The position numbers and the translations under genes are program-made. Source: SIG673 sp045658525 (GTDB lineage Bacteria; Bacillota; Clostridia; Oscillospirales; CAG-272). From it: 31,785 nucleotides of DNA. Where the stretch lies: NCBI GenBank assembly GCA_045658525.1, contig JAZOVD010000062.1, positions 1 to 31,785 of the forward strand, given 5' to 3'. The notes beneath the pieces are model-generated. The model was not told the DNA's origin and did no database searches. It saw only the letters and a list, made by a program, of their open reading frames with translations. Below are positions 1 through 8,249 of this stretch, in pieces; position 1 is the first letter of the stretch; the number at the start of each line of letters is the position of its first letter.

Positions 1-66
1 AAGCTCGGTAGCGTTGAGGTCACGCCCGAAGCGTTTATGGCTGTCCTCAAATTGGACGACGAATGA
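1..66 (+). CDS. lepA: LepA (elongation factor 4), C-terminal end only
   Basis: The frame starting at base 1 is open to a TGA at 64-66 and gives a 21-residue tail ending in EAFMAVLKLDDE. The pattern GSVEV.PEAFMAVLK is the conserved extreme C-terminus of LepA, a ribosome-associated GTPase. The rest of the gene lies outside the window. The stop overlaps the hemW start (ATGA), and lepA directly before hemW is a common Bacillota order, which supports the call. The identification rests on this short tail and on context. Confidence 0.8.
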   Translation, partial: KLGSVEVTPEAFMAVLKLDDE

Positions 67-1208
67 GCAGAAAGCATCTCGGTATTTATATACACGTTCC
101 GTTCTGTGTTTCAAAATGCGCGTACTGCGATTTTTATTCCCTGCCCTGCGCCGAGCGCGGTATAACGGACAACGCGAAACGCGCATATACGGGTGCGCTT
201 ATCCGTCATATCGAACAGATCTCTCAAAAATACAAAAACACGGTAATAGATACCGTTTTCGTAGGCGGCGGAACTCCGACACTTCTCCACTGTGACTCAA
301 TATACGAGCTTACGGGTGCGGTCAAACGTTGCTTTGACCTTTCGGAATTAAAGGAATTTACGTTTGAAGCGAACCCCGCGACCTTTGACGAAGAAAAACT
401 TTCCGTAATGAGAGAATGTGGAGTTGACCGTCTCAGCATCGGTATGCAGAGCGCGTGCGAAAACGAGCTTTCCGCTCTTGGGCGGATACACACGTATAAA
501 GACACCGAAAACTCGGTAAAGCTCGCCCGCAAATGCGGATTTAACAATATAAACCTCGATATTATGTACGGAATACCGTACCAGACCAAGGACAGCTTTA
601 TCTCAACTTTGAGAAACGCCGTCTCGCTTTCGCCGGAGCATCTTTCGGTTTACGGTCTGCAGATCGAGGAAGGAACACAGATATTCAAAAACAGAGAAAA
701 ATACGTATTTCCAAGCGAGGACGAGGAATACGAAATGACGTTTGCGATGCTCAGGCTGCTCAGAGAAAACGGTTACGAGCGTTACGAAATATCAAACTAT
801 TCTAAACCCGGATATGAATGTAAGCACAACCTCGCATACTGGACGAGAGGCGAATATCTCGGTTTCGGGTGCGGTGCGTACTCATTTTTTGACGGCAGGC
901 GTTACTACTGCGAAAGGGATCTTGAAGCATACGTCAAATGCAAGGATTTTGACAGTATCACGGCAACCGACGAGGTACTTACCGAAAACGACGAAGCCGA
1001 GGAGTATATAATGCTCTCCCTGAGGCTTGCGCGCGGTTTCTCGGCAGACGTCCTCAGAGGTATGACTGAAAATGCCGATACGTATATAAAAAGAACCGAA
1101 AAATTCGTTGTCTCAGGTCTTATGCGGGAAAATAACGGCTTTTTGAGCTTCACAGACGAGGGATTTAACGTTTCAAACGGAATAATATCAAAAATAATTT
1201 ACGGTTAA
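63..1208 (+). CDS. hemW: HemW-type radical SAM protein (heme chaperone, formerly 'HemN-like')
   Basis: This is a 381-residue radical SAM protein. The cluster-binding motif CVSKCAYC (CxxxCxxC) lies near residue 16, followed by GGGTPTLL, a glutamate-containing EANP segment and SIGMQS, all typical of the HemN/HemW superfamily. The motif HNLAYW (HNxxYW) near residue 257 separates HemW from true coproporphyrinogen dehydrogenase HemN. HemW is known as a heme-binding chaperone that delivers heme to membrane enzymes, and it carries a [4Fe-4S] cluster and SAM. The start ATG overlaps the lepA stop, so the two are translationally coupled. The length is normal for the family. Older annotations call such genes coproporphyrinogen III oxidase, which is probably wrong here. 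Confidence 0.93.
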   Translation: MSRKHLGIYIHVPFCVSKCAYCDFYSLPCAERGITDNAKRAYTGALIRHIEQISQKYKNTVIDTVFVGGGTPTLLHCDSIYELTGAVKRCFDLSELKEFTFEANPATFDEEKLSVMRECGVDRLSIGMQSACENELSALGRIHTYKDTENSVKLARKCGFNNINLDIMYGIPYQTKDSFISTLRNAVSLSPEHLSVYGLQIEEGTQIFKNREKYVFPSEDEEYEMTFAMLRLLRENGYERYEISNYSKPGYECKHNLAYWTRGEYLGFGCGAYSFFDGRRYYCERDLEAYVKCKDFDSITATDEVLTENDEAEEYIMLSLRLARGFSADVLRGMTENADTYIKRTEKFVVSGLMRENNGFLSFTDEGFNVSNGIISKIIYG

Positions 1209-1211
1209 ACA

Positions 1212-1230
1212 CTGTCCGAAAAACGGACGG
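1212..1230 (+). other. Small hairpin between hemW and the ABC ATPase gene
   Basis: CTGTCCG and CGGACGG pair around a loop of five A (7 bp including one G-U pair). There is no T-run after it, so it is not an intrinsic terminator. The SD-like GGAAAGGG of the next gene begins at its 3' foot. It could influence translation or mRNA decay, but its role is unknown. Confidence 0.35.
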
Positions 1231-1241
1231 AAAGGGTAAAA

Positions 1242-2186
1242 ATGAGCCTTAAAGTAGAACATCTTCACAAAAAATACGGAGAAAAGACGGTAGTTTCCGA
1301 TCTTTCGTTCGAAATGCCGAAGCCGGGAGTTTACGCTCTTCTCGGTACTAACGGCGCGGGAAAAACCACCTCTATACGAATGATGCTCGGAATACTCGCC
1401 CGCGACGGCGGAAGGACCGAATGGAACGGAAGCGAGCTTTCCACCGAGACCTGTAACGTCGGTTATCTTGCCGAGGAACGCGGGCTTTACCCCAAATACG
1501 CGCTGATGGAGCAGCTCGTATATTTCGCGTCGCTCCGCGGAGTTTCAAAGGAAGAAGCCAAAAAGCGCATACGCTATTGGGCAGAACGCCTTGAAGTTAC
1601 CGAATATCTTTATCCCTCGGAAAGCGGTGAGGGTCTTAAAAAGAAAAAGATACCGCCCAAAAAAGCGGATCAGCTTTCAAAGGGAAATCAGCAGAAGATA
1701 CAGTTTATGACCACTCTGCTCTCCGACCCCGAGCTTCTCATACTTGACGAGCCTTTGTCGGGTCTCGATCCGGTCAACACCGATCTTTTCAAGACCATAA
1801 TACGCGAGCAGATAGATGCCGGCAAATATCTCATAATGTCAAGCCATCAGATGGCGACCGTAGAGGAGTTCTGTACGGACATAACCATACTCGACAGAAG
1901 TGTTTCCGTGCTTTCGGGTAACTTGAACGAGATCAAAAAGAGCTACGGCAGGATCAATCTCCACTTAAAGACCGATACTGACGTTCGCGCCTACATAGAG
2001 CGTTCGGGTGCTACGGTCATGCGTGAAAAGGAAAACGAATACGACGTAAGGGTCAGCGGAGAAAAGCACGCCAACGAATTACTGCGCGCGCTTATTTCCG
2101 ACGGAATACCGATAGTTACGTTTGATCTCCGCGAGCCGTCTCTGCATGAGATATTCGTTGAAAAGGTGGGTGCGGCATCAAAGTGA
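1242..2186 (+). CDS. ABC exporter ATP-binding subunit, NatA/YhaQ-like
   Basis: This 314-residue nucleotide-binding protein has Walker A GTNGAGKTT at residues 35-43, signature LSKGNQQK at about 145-152, Walker B LLILDEP at about 166-171, and a switch histidine in MSSHQM. GNQQK in place of the usual GGQ.Q signature, plus a C-terminal extension of about 90 residues, is typical of the NatA/YhaQ group of drug or ion exporters. A lysine-rich insertion at about residues 125-143 sits just before the signature. The gene follows hemW by 33 bases, with GGAAAGGG ahead of its ATG. Its stop overlaps the GTG start of the permease gene (GTGA), so the two form a transporter pair. The exported substrate cannot be told from sequence. 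Confidence 0.9.
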   Translation: MSLKVEHLHKKYGEKTVVSDLSFEMPKPGVYALLGTNGAGKTTSIRMMLGILARDGGRTEWNGSELSTETCNVGYLAEERGLYPKYALMEQLVYFASLRGVSKEEAKKRIRYWAERLEVTEYLYPSESGEGLKKKKIPPKKADQLSKGNQQKIQFMTTLLSDPELLILDEPLSGLDPVNTDLFKTIIREQIDAGKYLIMSSHQMATVEEFCTDITILDRSVSVLSGNLNEIKKSYGRINLHLKTDTDVRAYIERSGATVMREKENEYDVRVSGEKHANELLRALISDGIPIVTFDLREPSLHEIFVEKVGAASK

Positions 2187-3514
2187 ACAGTTTTTCTAAC
2201 GTAAAAGATCAGCTTTTGGGGTGCGATAAGGTATATAAGTTCACTCTGCGTCAGCTCCTTATAAGCCGCGCTAACATAATAACGCTCATTATAATGATCT
2301 TTTTCTCCGTTATCGCGCCGCCGCTTCTTTCCGTGATCTCCGGAAGCGCGATGGATTCGGTCACGTCGATCATATCCCCCGACGCCTTCGCCATCTCGCA
2401 GGACGACGGCATAACCGACGTATATATAGTAAACAGAACGCCCTACGCTTTTGATGCGTCGGATTACGTTGACGGGGCTAAGCTTCACGTTCTGGGCGCA
2501 AATGACGCGACCCCGAACGCGGAAAACACCGCGGCGATATACGAAATAGCCCCCAATGCCGAGACGGGCGGATATTCGGTAACGTTAAAGCTTTCCGAAA
2601 GCACTTCCGTAAATACCGAATCCGCCGTAAGCTTTTCCTACACGGTCTCCGCGCTTTTTGACAGCGCGCGCTACACCATGACGGGTATAACCGCCGACAA
2701 ATTAACCACTGTAAGCTCTCCGTATTCGGTATCAAGCGGTTCGGTGGCGAGTTATATGGGAAGCTCAGGCGACATTGCTATGCGTTTTATAGTTCAGTAC
2801 GTTTACGCCATAATCGTGCTTTTGCTCTGCTCAATATCCACGGCATATATAATCCGTGCCGTGCTTGAAGAAAAAGCGTCAAAGCTCGTCGAAAACCTTC
2901 TCACAAGTGTAAGACCACTTTCGCTCATCATCGGAAAGATACTCGCGGTAATGACCTACATTATAATAATTCTCGCCTCTGTCATAATTTCCGCGCTCGT
3001 TTCATCAAAGATAACCTCTCTCGTTTCAAGCACTCCGGTCTCCCTTTCCGCGATCGGACTCGATATTTCCGGAATGAGAATAGATCTACCCACCCTACTC
3101 CTTACCGTTATCGCGCTTATTTTAAGTTATCTTACTTACTCGGTGCTCGCGGGAATAAGCGGCGCGTGTTGCAGTAACATGGAAGAAATGGATGCGGCAA
3201 CGGGTACGGTAATGATGACCGTAATGCTCGGTTATTTCGTTTCGTTCACTACCTGTGCCATAGATTCCGCTCCCGTAGCCTATATAACCTCGCTTTGTCC
3301 CATAATTTCCACGTTTTGCGCGCCTGTGCGTTATATACTCGGACATATCGGTATCGGAACGTTTATACTTTCACTCATTATACAGGCGGCTATAATAGTA
3401 TTTCTGTTCGTATTCTGCTCCAAGGTCTATTCAGAAATAATCATACGCCGCGGCAACAGGATAAAATTAAAGGAATTAATTCCCATATTCTTCTCCAAAA
3501 AATATCCAAAATAA
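2183..3514 (+). CDS. ABC-2 type exporter permease, NatB-like
   Basis: This 443-residue integral membrane protein is laid out as an ABC-2 exporter permease. It has one N-terminal membrane segment (about residues 30-50), a large Ser/Thr-rich extracytoplasmic domain (about 55-200), then five or six membrane segments in the C-terminal half. The sequence EEKASKLVENLLTSVRP after the second membrane segment matches the cytoplasmic coupling region of NatB/YhaP-type permeases (ExKxxxxxExLLxSxxP). The start is a GTG overlapping the ATPase stop, and no strong SD is visible, so translational coupling is likely. It should form a transporter with the preceding ATPase. No clear terminator follows, although a T-run lies at about 3526-3532. 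Confidence 0.88.
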   Translation: MNSFSNVKDQLLGCDKVYKFTLRQLLISRANIITLIIMIFFSVIAPPLLSVISGSAMDSVTSIISPDAFAISQDDGITDVYIVNRTPYAFDASDYVDGAKLHVLGANDATPNAENTAAIYEIAPNAETGGYSVTLKLSESTSVNTESAVSFSYTVSALFDSARYTMTGITADKLTTVSSPYSVSSGSVASYMGSSGDIAMRFIVQYVYAIIVLLLCSISTAYIIRAVLEEKASKLVENLLTSVRPLSLIIGKILAVMTYIIIILASVIISALVSSKITSLVSSTPVSLSAIGLDISGMRIDLPTLLLTVIALILSYLTYSVLAGISGACCSNMEEMDAATGTVMMTVMLGYFVSFTTCAIDSAPVAYITSLCPIISTFCAPVRYILGHIGIGTFILSLIIQAAIIVFLFVFCSKVYSEIIIRRGNRIKLKELIPIFFSKKYPK

Positions 3515-3546
3515 AAGATTTCTCGTTTTTTTGACCCAAAAAGATA

Positions 3547-3575
3547 TTTACATATACCTATATGTGTGATAGAAT
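3547..3575 (+). promoter_or_regulatory. Sigma-A-type promoter of the Gfo/Idh/MocA gene
   Basis: TTTACA at 3547-3552 and TAGAAT at 3570-3575 are separated by exactly 17 bases. The expected start site is near 3582, about 36 bases before the ATG at 3618. SD AGAAAGGA lies at 3601-3608. This makes the downstream gene independent of the exporter genes. Confidence 0.75.
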
Positions 3576-3617
3576 ATGTCATAACGTAATGTTTCTTATG
3601 AGAAAGGATACATAAAT

Positions 3618-4841
3618 ATGAAGCACATAAGATTTGGTGTCATTGGACTTAGCGGAAGAGGTCACAGCATTCTGAAAGACGTTATTTTGAATTTAGATGA
3701 CGTAAGCGTTACCGCTGTATGCGATCTTTATACCGACAGATGCGAAAGAGCCGTAAATACGGTAAAGGAAAAGCACGGAAACGAGCCTTTTTCCACCACC
3801 GATTATAAGGAGCTGATCGCAAGCGGTCTGTGCGACGCGATCTACATAGCTACCGCATGGGAGTCTCATATCGAAATAGCCATCGCGTCAATGAAGGCCG
3901 GTATCCCGACCGCAATGGAGGTCGGCGCGTCTTACGACGTCTCGGAGTGCTATAACCTCGTAAAGACCTACGAGCAGACAAAAACTCCGTTTATGCTTAT
4001 GGAAAACTGTTGCTTCAATAAATCCGAGCTTCTCGCCACATCAGTAGCAAGATCGGGAAAAATGGGTACGATAGTACATTGCGCGGGAGCTTACGGTCAC
4101 GACCTTCGTGACGAGATAACGGGCGGAAACGTCAACCGTCATTACAGACTGAGAAACTACCTCAACAATAACTGCGAAAACTACCCCACCCACGAGCTTG
4201 GCCCGATAGCAAAGCTCCTTAACATCAACAGGGGAAACCGTATGGTAACTCTCGTTTCGGTAGCCTCAAAGTCAGTCGGTCTTGAACAGTACGTAAACGA
4301 CCACAAGGATACTATAGACCAGACCCTCATAGGCAAGCATTTCAACCAGGGCGACATCGTCACCACTATAATAACCTGCGCGGGCGGAGAAACTATAACG
4401 CTTCGTCTTGACACAACGCTTCCCCGTTCCTACAACAGAGAGTTCACCGTCAGAGGAACTAAGGGTATGTACGAGCAGACCTGTAACTGCTTCTATTTCG
4501 ACGGCGAGCCTGAGTATTTTAATACCTCGAAATTCTATAAGGAAAATATGGATAACGCCGAAAAGTACAGCGAGTATCTGCCGAAGATCTGGAGAGAGAT
4601 AACGCCCGAGCAGATCGCCGCGGGTCACGGCGGAATGGATTACGTCGAATTTGTTGAGTTCACAAAGGCGCTCAGAGAAGGCACGGAGATGCCGATAGAC
4701 GTTTACGACGCGGCGGCTTGGTTATGCGTTTCCGCGCTCTCCGCGAGATCTATCGCTATGGGCGGTATGCCGCAGGCTATTCCGGACTTCACCGAGGGCA
4801 AGTGGTTACTCCGCCAGCCCAAGGACGTATTGGAATTTTAA
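3618..4841 (+). CDS. Gfo/Idh/MocA family NAD(P)-dependent protein, glycoside hydrolase family 109-like
   Basis: This 407-residue protein has an N-terminal Rossmann fold (VIGLSGRG at about residues 8-15) and the C-terminal alpha/beta domain of Gfo/Idh/MocA proteins. From memory it carries several features of the GH109 group: NYPTHELGP at 188-196 with a histidine at 192, LLNINRGNR, a LRLDTTLPRSYNREFTV segment, GHGGMDYVEF and IDVYDAAAW near the C-terminus. GH109 enzymes cleave glycosides such as alpha-N-acetylgalactosaminides using tightly bound NAD+ in a redox-assisted mechanism. Characterised ones have GLGP where this protein has ELGP. No signal peptide is visible, so a cytoplasmic site is expected. 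It is a single-gene unit with its own promoter and terminator. A sugar dehydrogenase role is the main alternative. Confidence 0.85.
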   Translation: MKHIRFGVIGLSGRGHSILKDVILNLDDVSVTAVCDLYTDRCERAVNTVKEKHGNEPFSTTDYKELIASGLCDAIYIATAWESHIEIAIASMKAGIPTAMEVGASYDVSECYNLVKTYEQTKTPFMLMENCCFNKSELLATSVARSGKMGTIVHCAGAYGHDLRDEITGGNVNRHYRLRNYLNNNCENYPTHELGPIAKLLNINRGNRMVTLVSVASKSVGLEQYVNDHKDTIDQTLIGKHFNQGDIVTTIITCAGGETITLRLDTTLPRSYNREFTVRGTKGMYEQTCNCFYFDGEPEYFNTSKFYKENMDNAEKYSEYLPKIWREITPEQIAAGHGGMDYVEFVEFTKALREGTEMPIDVYDAAAWLCVSALSARSIAMGGMPQAIPDFTEGKWLLRQPKDVLEF

Positions 4842-4852
4842 TAAAAAGTAAG

Positions 4853-4886
4853 AACGGCACTTCAATTTTGAAGTGCCGTTTTTTTA
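4853..4886. terminator. Two-way intrinsic terminator between the GH109-like and M20 genes
   Basis: A 13-base perfect inverted repeat (AACGGCACTTCAA / TTGAAGTGCCGTT, 4853-4865 and 4868-4880) is followed by a T-run on the plus strand. On the minus strand it is followed by a weaker, interrupted T-rich stretch. It lies between convergent genes and abuts the M20 stop codon at 4884-4886. Confidence 0.9.
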
Positions 4887-6032
4887 TATTTCTATCGCTA
4901 TTGCCGCAAGCATCTTTGCGGACTCGGAAAGTGAAGAAATGTACGCGTATTCGTCTTTACTGTGTATCATTCCGCCTCTTACTCCAAGACAATCCACGGT
5001 CGTTATCCCGTGAGATGTCATATCCGCGGCATCAGAGCCACCGTTTGAGCTGCAAGCTTCAACGTGTTCCAGCCCGTTTCTGTCAAATATCTCCGAGATA
5101 CGCTCGAAAAGTCTGTCGTTTGCCTCTGACTTATCCATCGAAACCCTGAAGCTCTTTACTTTAAGCTCACAGCTCGTTCCCTCGATATAGCTCGTATCCG
5201 CTATCTTTTGCATCTTATTTTTGATGTATTCGAGCTGTTCGGGATCGACAAAACGCACGTCAACGGTAAGAATACATTTTTCAGGTACGGTGTTTGCCAC
5301 CGTTCCGCCCTCTATAACTCCGCAGTTTGTGGTAAGCCCGTCCTTTTCCTTGAACTTTTCTATTTCGATTATCTTATGCGCCGCCTCGTGTATGGCGTTT
5401 ATGCCTTCGTAACATATCGAGGAATGGACAGATTTTCCCGTTATTTCAAGAATAAATCTTATTATACCCTTACGGCGTATAACGATCTTTCCCGTATTAT
5501 GAGGCTCACAGTTAAGGAACGCCGCGCATCCCTTGGCGCACTCCGCCATAAACTCTACCGTAGCCTTTCCGCTTGTCAGACTGCTGACCTCCTCGTCGCT
5601 CTGCAAAACGAGCTTCACGGGACGCTCACGGTATCCGCATTTTTCGAGCGCGACCATCGCAAGAAGCGATGAGACCACACCGCCCTTACAGTCGGTAACA
5701 CCGGGACCGTATATCTTTTCCGCGTCACGCCTTACGGCGGGATAACCGAAGAGTCCGCGCGGATGCACGGTATCTATATGACCTGAGAATACAACAGGCT
5801 CTTTGCTCGCACAAGGATTCATCGTTATACAAACGGCATCTCCCGATACCTTTTGAGGAAACACATCGACATTCCAGCCAAACTCCTTTACGTGATCGAT
5901 AAAGCAACGTCCGACCGCGTCAACGCCCTCCTTGTCAGAGGTCTGACTTTCTATCTCGCATACCTCCTGCCAGAAATCAACGTATCTGTCATTCAGCTCA
6001 TCTATTTTGTCAAATACCGATTTGCAGTTCAT
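4884..6032 (-). CDS. M20 family metallopeptidase/deacylase (ArgE/DapE/CPG2-like)
   Basis: This is a 382-residue M20 di-zinc hydrolase. Expected ligands are visible: H85 and D87 in GHIDTVHP, D114 in VTDCKGG, the catalytic/ligand pair E147-E148 in SDEEVSS, E176 in NCEPHN, and a C-terminal histidine in GMIHSKDE. KSVHSS near 200 belongs to the dimerisation domain. Family members cleave N-acyl amino acids, small peptides or succinyl-diaminopimelate; the substrate here is not known. I chose ATG at 6032 because AAGGGGGAG lies 7 bases upstream. A GTG at 6056 overlapping the previous stop would add eight residues. The gene is the last of a three-gene group with an aminotransferase and an SCP2-like protein, so it may trim an acylated amino compound in the same pathway. 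Confidence 0.88.
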   Translation of the reverse strand: MNCKSVFDKIDELNDRYVDFWQEVCEIESQTSDKEGVDAVGRCFIDHVKEFGWNVDVFPQKVSGDAVCITMNPCASKEPVVFSGHIDTVHPRGLFGYPAVRRDAEKIYGPGVTDCKGGVVSSLLAMVALEKCGYRERPVKLVLQSDEEVSSLTSGKATVEFMAECAKGCAAFLNCEPHNTGKIVIRRKGIIRFILEITGKSVHSSICYEGINAIHEAAHKIIEIEKFKEKDGLTTNCGVIEGGTVANTVPEKCILTVDVRFVDPEQLEYIKNKMQKIADTSYIEGTSCELKVKSFRVSMDKSEANDRLFERISEIFDRNGLEHVEACSSNGGSDAADMTSHGITTVDCLGVRGGMIHSKDEYAYISSLSESAKMLAAIAIEI

Positions 6033-6052
6033 CTTCTCGCTCCCCCTTGATC

Positions 6053-7306
6053 TCACAATGGATGTCTTTCTCTTACTACTTCAAACGCTTCTTTGGCTAT
6101 CTCGACCGTTTCGGCTATATCCTCGTCGGTAAGCGCGGCGTTTATAAAATGGTTATGGTGATTGGTAAAGAACACTCCGCGCTTTACGCACTCGGCTATC
6201 CATTCCTGATGGAGTTTAAGCGACGGGTCGTCCGCTAACCTCAGATAGAACAGCGACGGCGCGCCCGTAACGCGAAGATCGAACCCATACTGCGTCGCCG
6301 CCTCGATAAGTCCGTTTTTAAGAAGCGTTCCCTTTTCATTAAGAAGCTTTGGAAGCTCCAACTTTTTCATCTTCTCTATACACGCGATACCCGCGGCAAA
6401 CGGTACTGCCGAAAGCCAATACGATCCTGTATAGGACATAGAAGAAACTGTATTTTTCAGAAAATCCTTTCCGCAAAGCGCGCTTACGTTGTAGCCGTTT
6501 GCAAGCGCCTTGCAGAAGCATATAAGATCGGCTTCAAAGCCGAAATAGTGGTCAGATCCGGCAAGGTCGAGACGGAAGCCCGCGCGAACGTCGTCAACTA
6601 TAAGCACCGTTCCCTCCTCAGTACACTTTTTGCGGACGTTCTGCCAGAAGCCGTCTGCGGGGAGAATGTTATCCATAAAATTACCGTGCATATACGGCTG
6701 ACCTATAACGGCGGCTATCTCGCCCTTATACTTATCAAACACCTCGCAAAGCTGCTCAAAGTTGTTCCATTCGACGTAGATGTTGTGCATCACGTCCTCC
6801 TCGATAACTCCCGCGTAGTCTATCTTCTGAGTCCAAGGAGAAACACCGTGATAATAGCCCTTGAAGAACACTATCTTTTTACGGTGCGTATAGGCTCTCG
6901 CGGTCATTACCGCAAGCGTGGTAACGTCGTTTCCGTTCTTGGCAAAGAACGCCCAATCCGCGCTTTTTACGGTATCGACCAAAAGCTCCGCGAAATCTAT
7001 CATAACGGTATTCGGAAGCGTCGTACAGTCGGAGATCTTTCTCTGCTTTGCGGCGGCGGCGTCAACGTCTGGGTCGTGATAACCGAGTATGTTCGGTCCA
7101 TACGCGCACATATAATCGATAAAACGGTTTCCGTCCGCGTCCCAAAGATATGTACCCTTAGCCTTTGAGGAAAACAGCGGGAACGCCGATACCGGAACGT
7201 AACAGCCCTCGGCAGGGCCTTGATGACCGTATATACCCGACGGTATAACGTTTACGGCGCGTTCAAACGCCTTTCTGCTCTTGTAGTATTTATTTATCTT
7301 GTGCAT
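6053..7306 (-). CDS. Class III PLP-dependent aminotransferase, glutamate-1-semialdehyde aminomutase-like
   Basis: This is a 417-residue fold-type I, class III aminotransferase. The PLP-binding lysine is K266 in CFCKALANGYN, the PLP-ring aspartate is D238 in VDDVRAGFR, and FAKNGNDVTT near residue 121 is the phosphate/substrate loop of the GSA-aminomutase-like branch. No other tetrapyrrole gene is beside it, so heme synthesis is not implied. It more likely moves an amino group on an unknown substrate. The start is taken as ATG 7306, preceded by GGGGGTG; a longer frame starting upstream would overlap the previous gene. Its end overlaps or lies close to the M20 start, and it follows the SCP2-like gene by 13 bases, indicating one operon. 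Confidence 0.87.
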   Translation of the reverse strand: MHKINKYYKSRKAFERAVNVIPSGIYGHQGPAEGCYVPVSAFPLFSSKAKGTYLWDADGNRFIDYMCAYGPNILGYHDPDVDAAAAKQRKISDCTTLPNTVMIDFAELLVDTVKSADWAFFAKNGNDVTTLAVMTARAYTHRKKIVFFKGYYHGVSPWTQKIDYAGVIEEDVMHNIYVEWNNFEQLCEVFDKYKGEIAAVIGQPYMHGNFMDNILPADGFWQNVRKKCTEEGTVLIVDDVRAGFRLDLAGSDHYFGFEADLICFCKALANGYNVSALCGKDFLKNTVSSMSYTGSYWLSAVPFAAGIACIEKMKKLELPKLLNEKGTLLKNGLIEAATQYGFDLRVTGAPSLFYLRLADDPSLKLHQEWIAECVKRGVFFTNHHNHFINAALTDEDIAETVEIAKEAFEVVRERHPL

Positions 7307-7319
7307 CGTTACACCCCCA

Positions 7320-8075
7320 TTACGCCAGATAGAGCGATACTCTGTCAAGTATTCGGTTGATATTATCGACCTGCGAGATCATTCCGCCTATGCTTACCTT
7401 GCCCATACCGACAGCGGCAACGGCGTTTATCTTGCCGTCAAAGAGGTCTCTTGCCGTCTCGATACTGTCAAAGCGCATTTCCGAAAAGCTGTTCTTCGGC
7501 TCGAAATGAAGCGCGGTAAGGCAGTGATCCTTGGCGCATATACCAAGCGATATTTCGTCCGCTATCGAAAGCTTTATCACGCCGTCAACTATATTTGATG
7601 CCGAGAATCTGCCTACCTTATCGTGATTTCCTATCTCGGCTATCGCGCCCGCTATAACGTGGAGCATAAGCTTGGTCGAGCGTTCAAAGAACTCTTTATC
7701 CTGCAATTTCTCCTCGCTCGGACGAAGATATTCCGAAAGAATATCAGTAAGCTTTGTAAATCCTCCGAGAAGGAAGCCTATGTGCCAGAATCCGCTTATA
7801 GGTATCGGACTTCCTTTACCGTCTATCATAGCGTTGAACTTCTCGCACGAGGGAAAATACAGCTTTATACTGCATTTGTTCAAGCCCCTGCTCATCTTTG
7901 CCTCTCCGTCTTTAATGGAAAGCGTTCCCTTTGGTCCGTCCTTTACCAAAAAACCTACGGATATTTTCTTGTTTTTCACAAGCTCCTTTGCTTCGGGAAC
8001 GAGCGTAAGCAGTGTCGGGATCGCTCCCAGAACACCGAATAAGTTACAATATGCGAGAACCTTTTCGTCTTTCAT
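7320..8075 (-). CDS. SCP2 sterol-binding-domain-like protein
   Basis: This 251-residue soluble protein ends (about residues 150-250) in a stretch resembling an SCP2-type lipid-binding fold. The resemblance covers I.DGVIKLSI near 170, alternating strands, then DLFDGKINAVAAVGMGKV, followed by IGG and a closing amphipathic helix (NINRILDRVSLYL). The N-terminal half (about 20-120) has a second SCP2-like arrangement with an F..CEKFNAMIDGKG segment. SCP2 domains bind hydrophobic ligands and are not themselves catalytic. The start ATG 8075 is preceded by GAAAGGG; a longer in-frame reading runs into the upstream repeat and is not supported. It is first in a group with the aminotransferase and M20 genes. 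The fold call comes from memory of the family and needs a profile search. Confidence 0.65.
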   Translation of the reverse strand: MKDEKVLAYCNLFGVLGAIPTLLTLVPEAKELVKNKKISVGFLVKDGPKGTLSIKDGEAKMSRGLNKCSIKLYFPSCEKFNAMIDGKGSPIPISGFWHIGFLLGGFTKLTDILSEYLRPSEEKLQDKEFFERSTKLMLHVIAGAIAEIGNHDKVGRFSASNIVDGVIKLSIADEISLGICAKDHCLTALHFEPKNSFSEMRFDSIETARDLFDGKINAVAAVGMGKVSIGGMISQVDNINRILDRVSLYLA

Positions 8076-8143
8076 AATTTTTCCCTTTCGGTATAATTTT
8101 CTATAAGATCCCAAGCTCCGCTTGATCCTCTCTGCGTTCGGAT

Positions 8144-8249
8144 TTCGACTACGTCCGCCCGCGTCATTCTGAGCGTAGCGTTAGCGAAGTCGAACCCACA
8201 GGGCGATGCGTAGCATCGGAATCTCGGGCGGACTTCGCTCAGGATGACA
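8144..8249. repeat. Palindromic intergenic repeat (REP/MITE-like, 'TCATTCTGAGCG' type)
   Basis: The stretch between dnaE and the SCP2-like gene holds nested inverted repeats. GTCATTCTGAGC (8163-8174) pairs with GCTCAGGATGAC (8237-8248) with one mismatch. GTCCGCCCG (8153-8161) pairs with CGGGCGGAC (8225-8233). TTCGAC (8144-8149) pairs with GTCGAA (8189-8194). CGATGC/GCATCG form a perfect hairpin with a GTA loop at 8204-8218. Sequences of this kind, reading TCATTCTGAGCG...CGCTCAGGATGAC, are scattered through many Bacillota and other bacterial genomes. There is no room for a transposase, so any movement would depend on an enzyme elsewhere. A small minus-strand frame through it (8072-8260) is the usual artefact. 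Confidence 0.75.
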
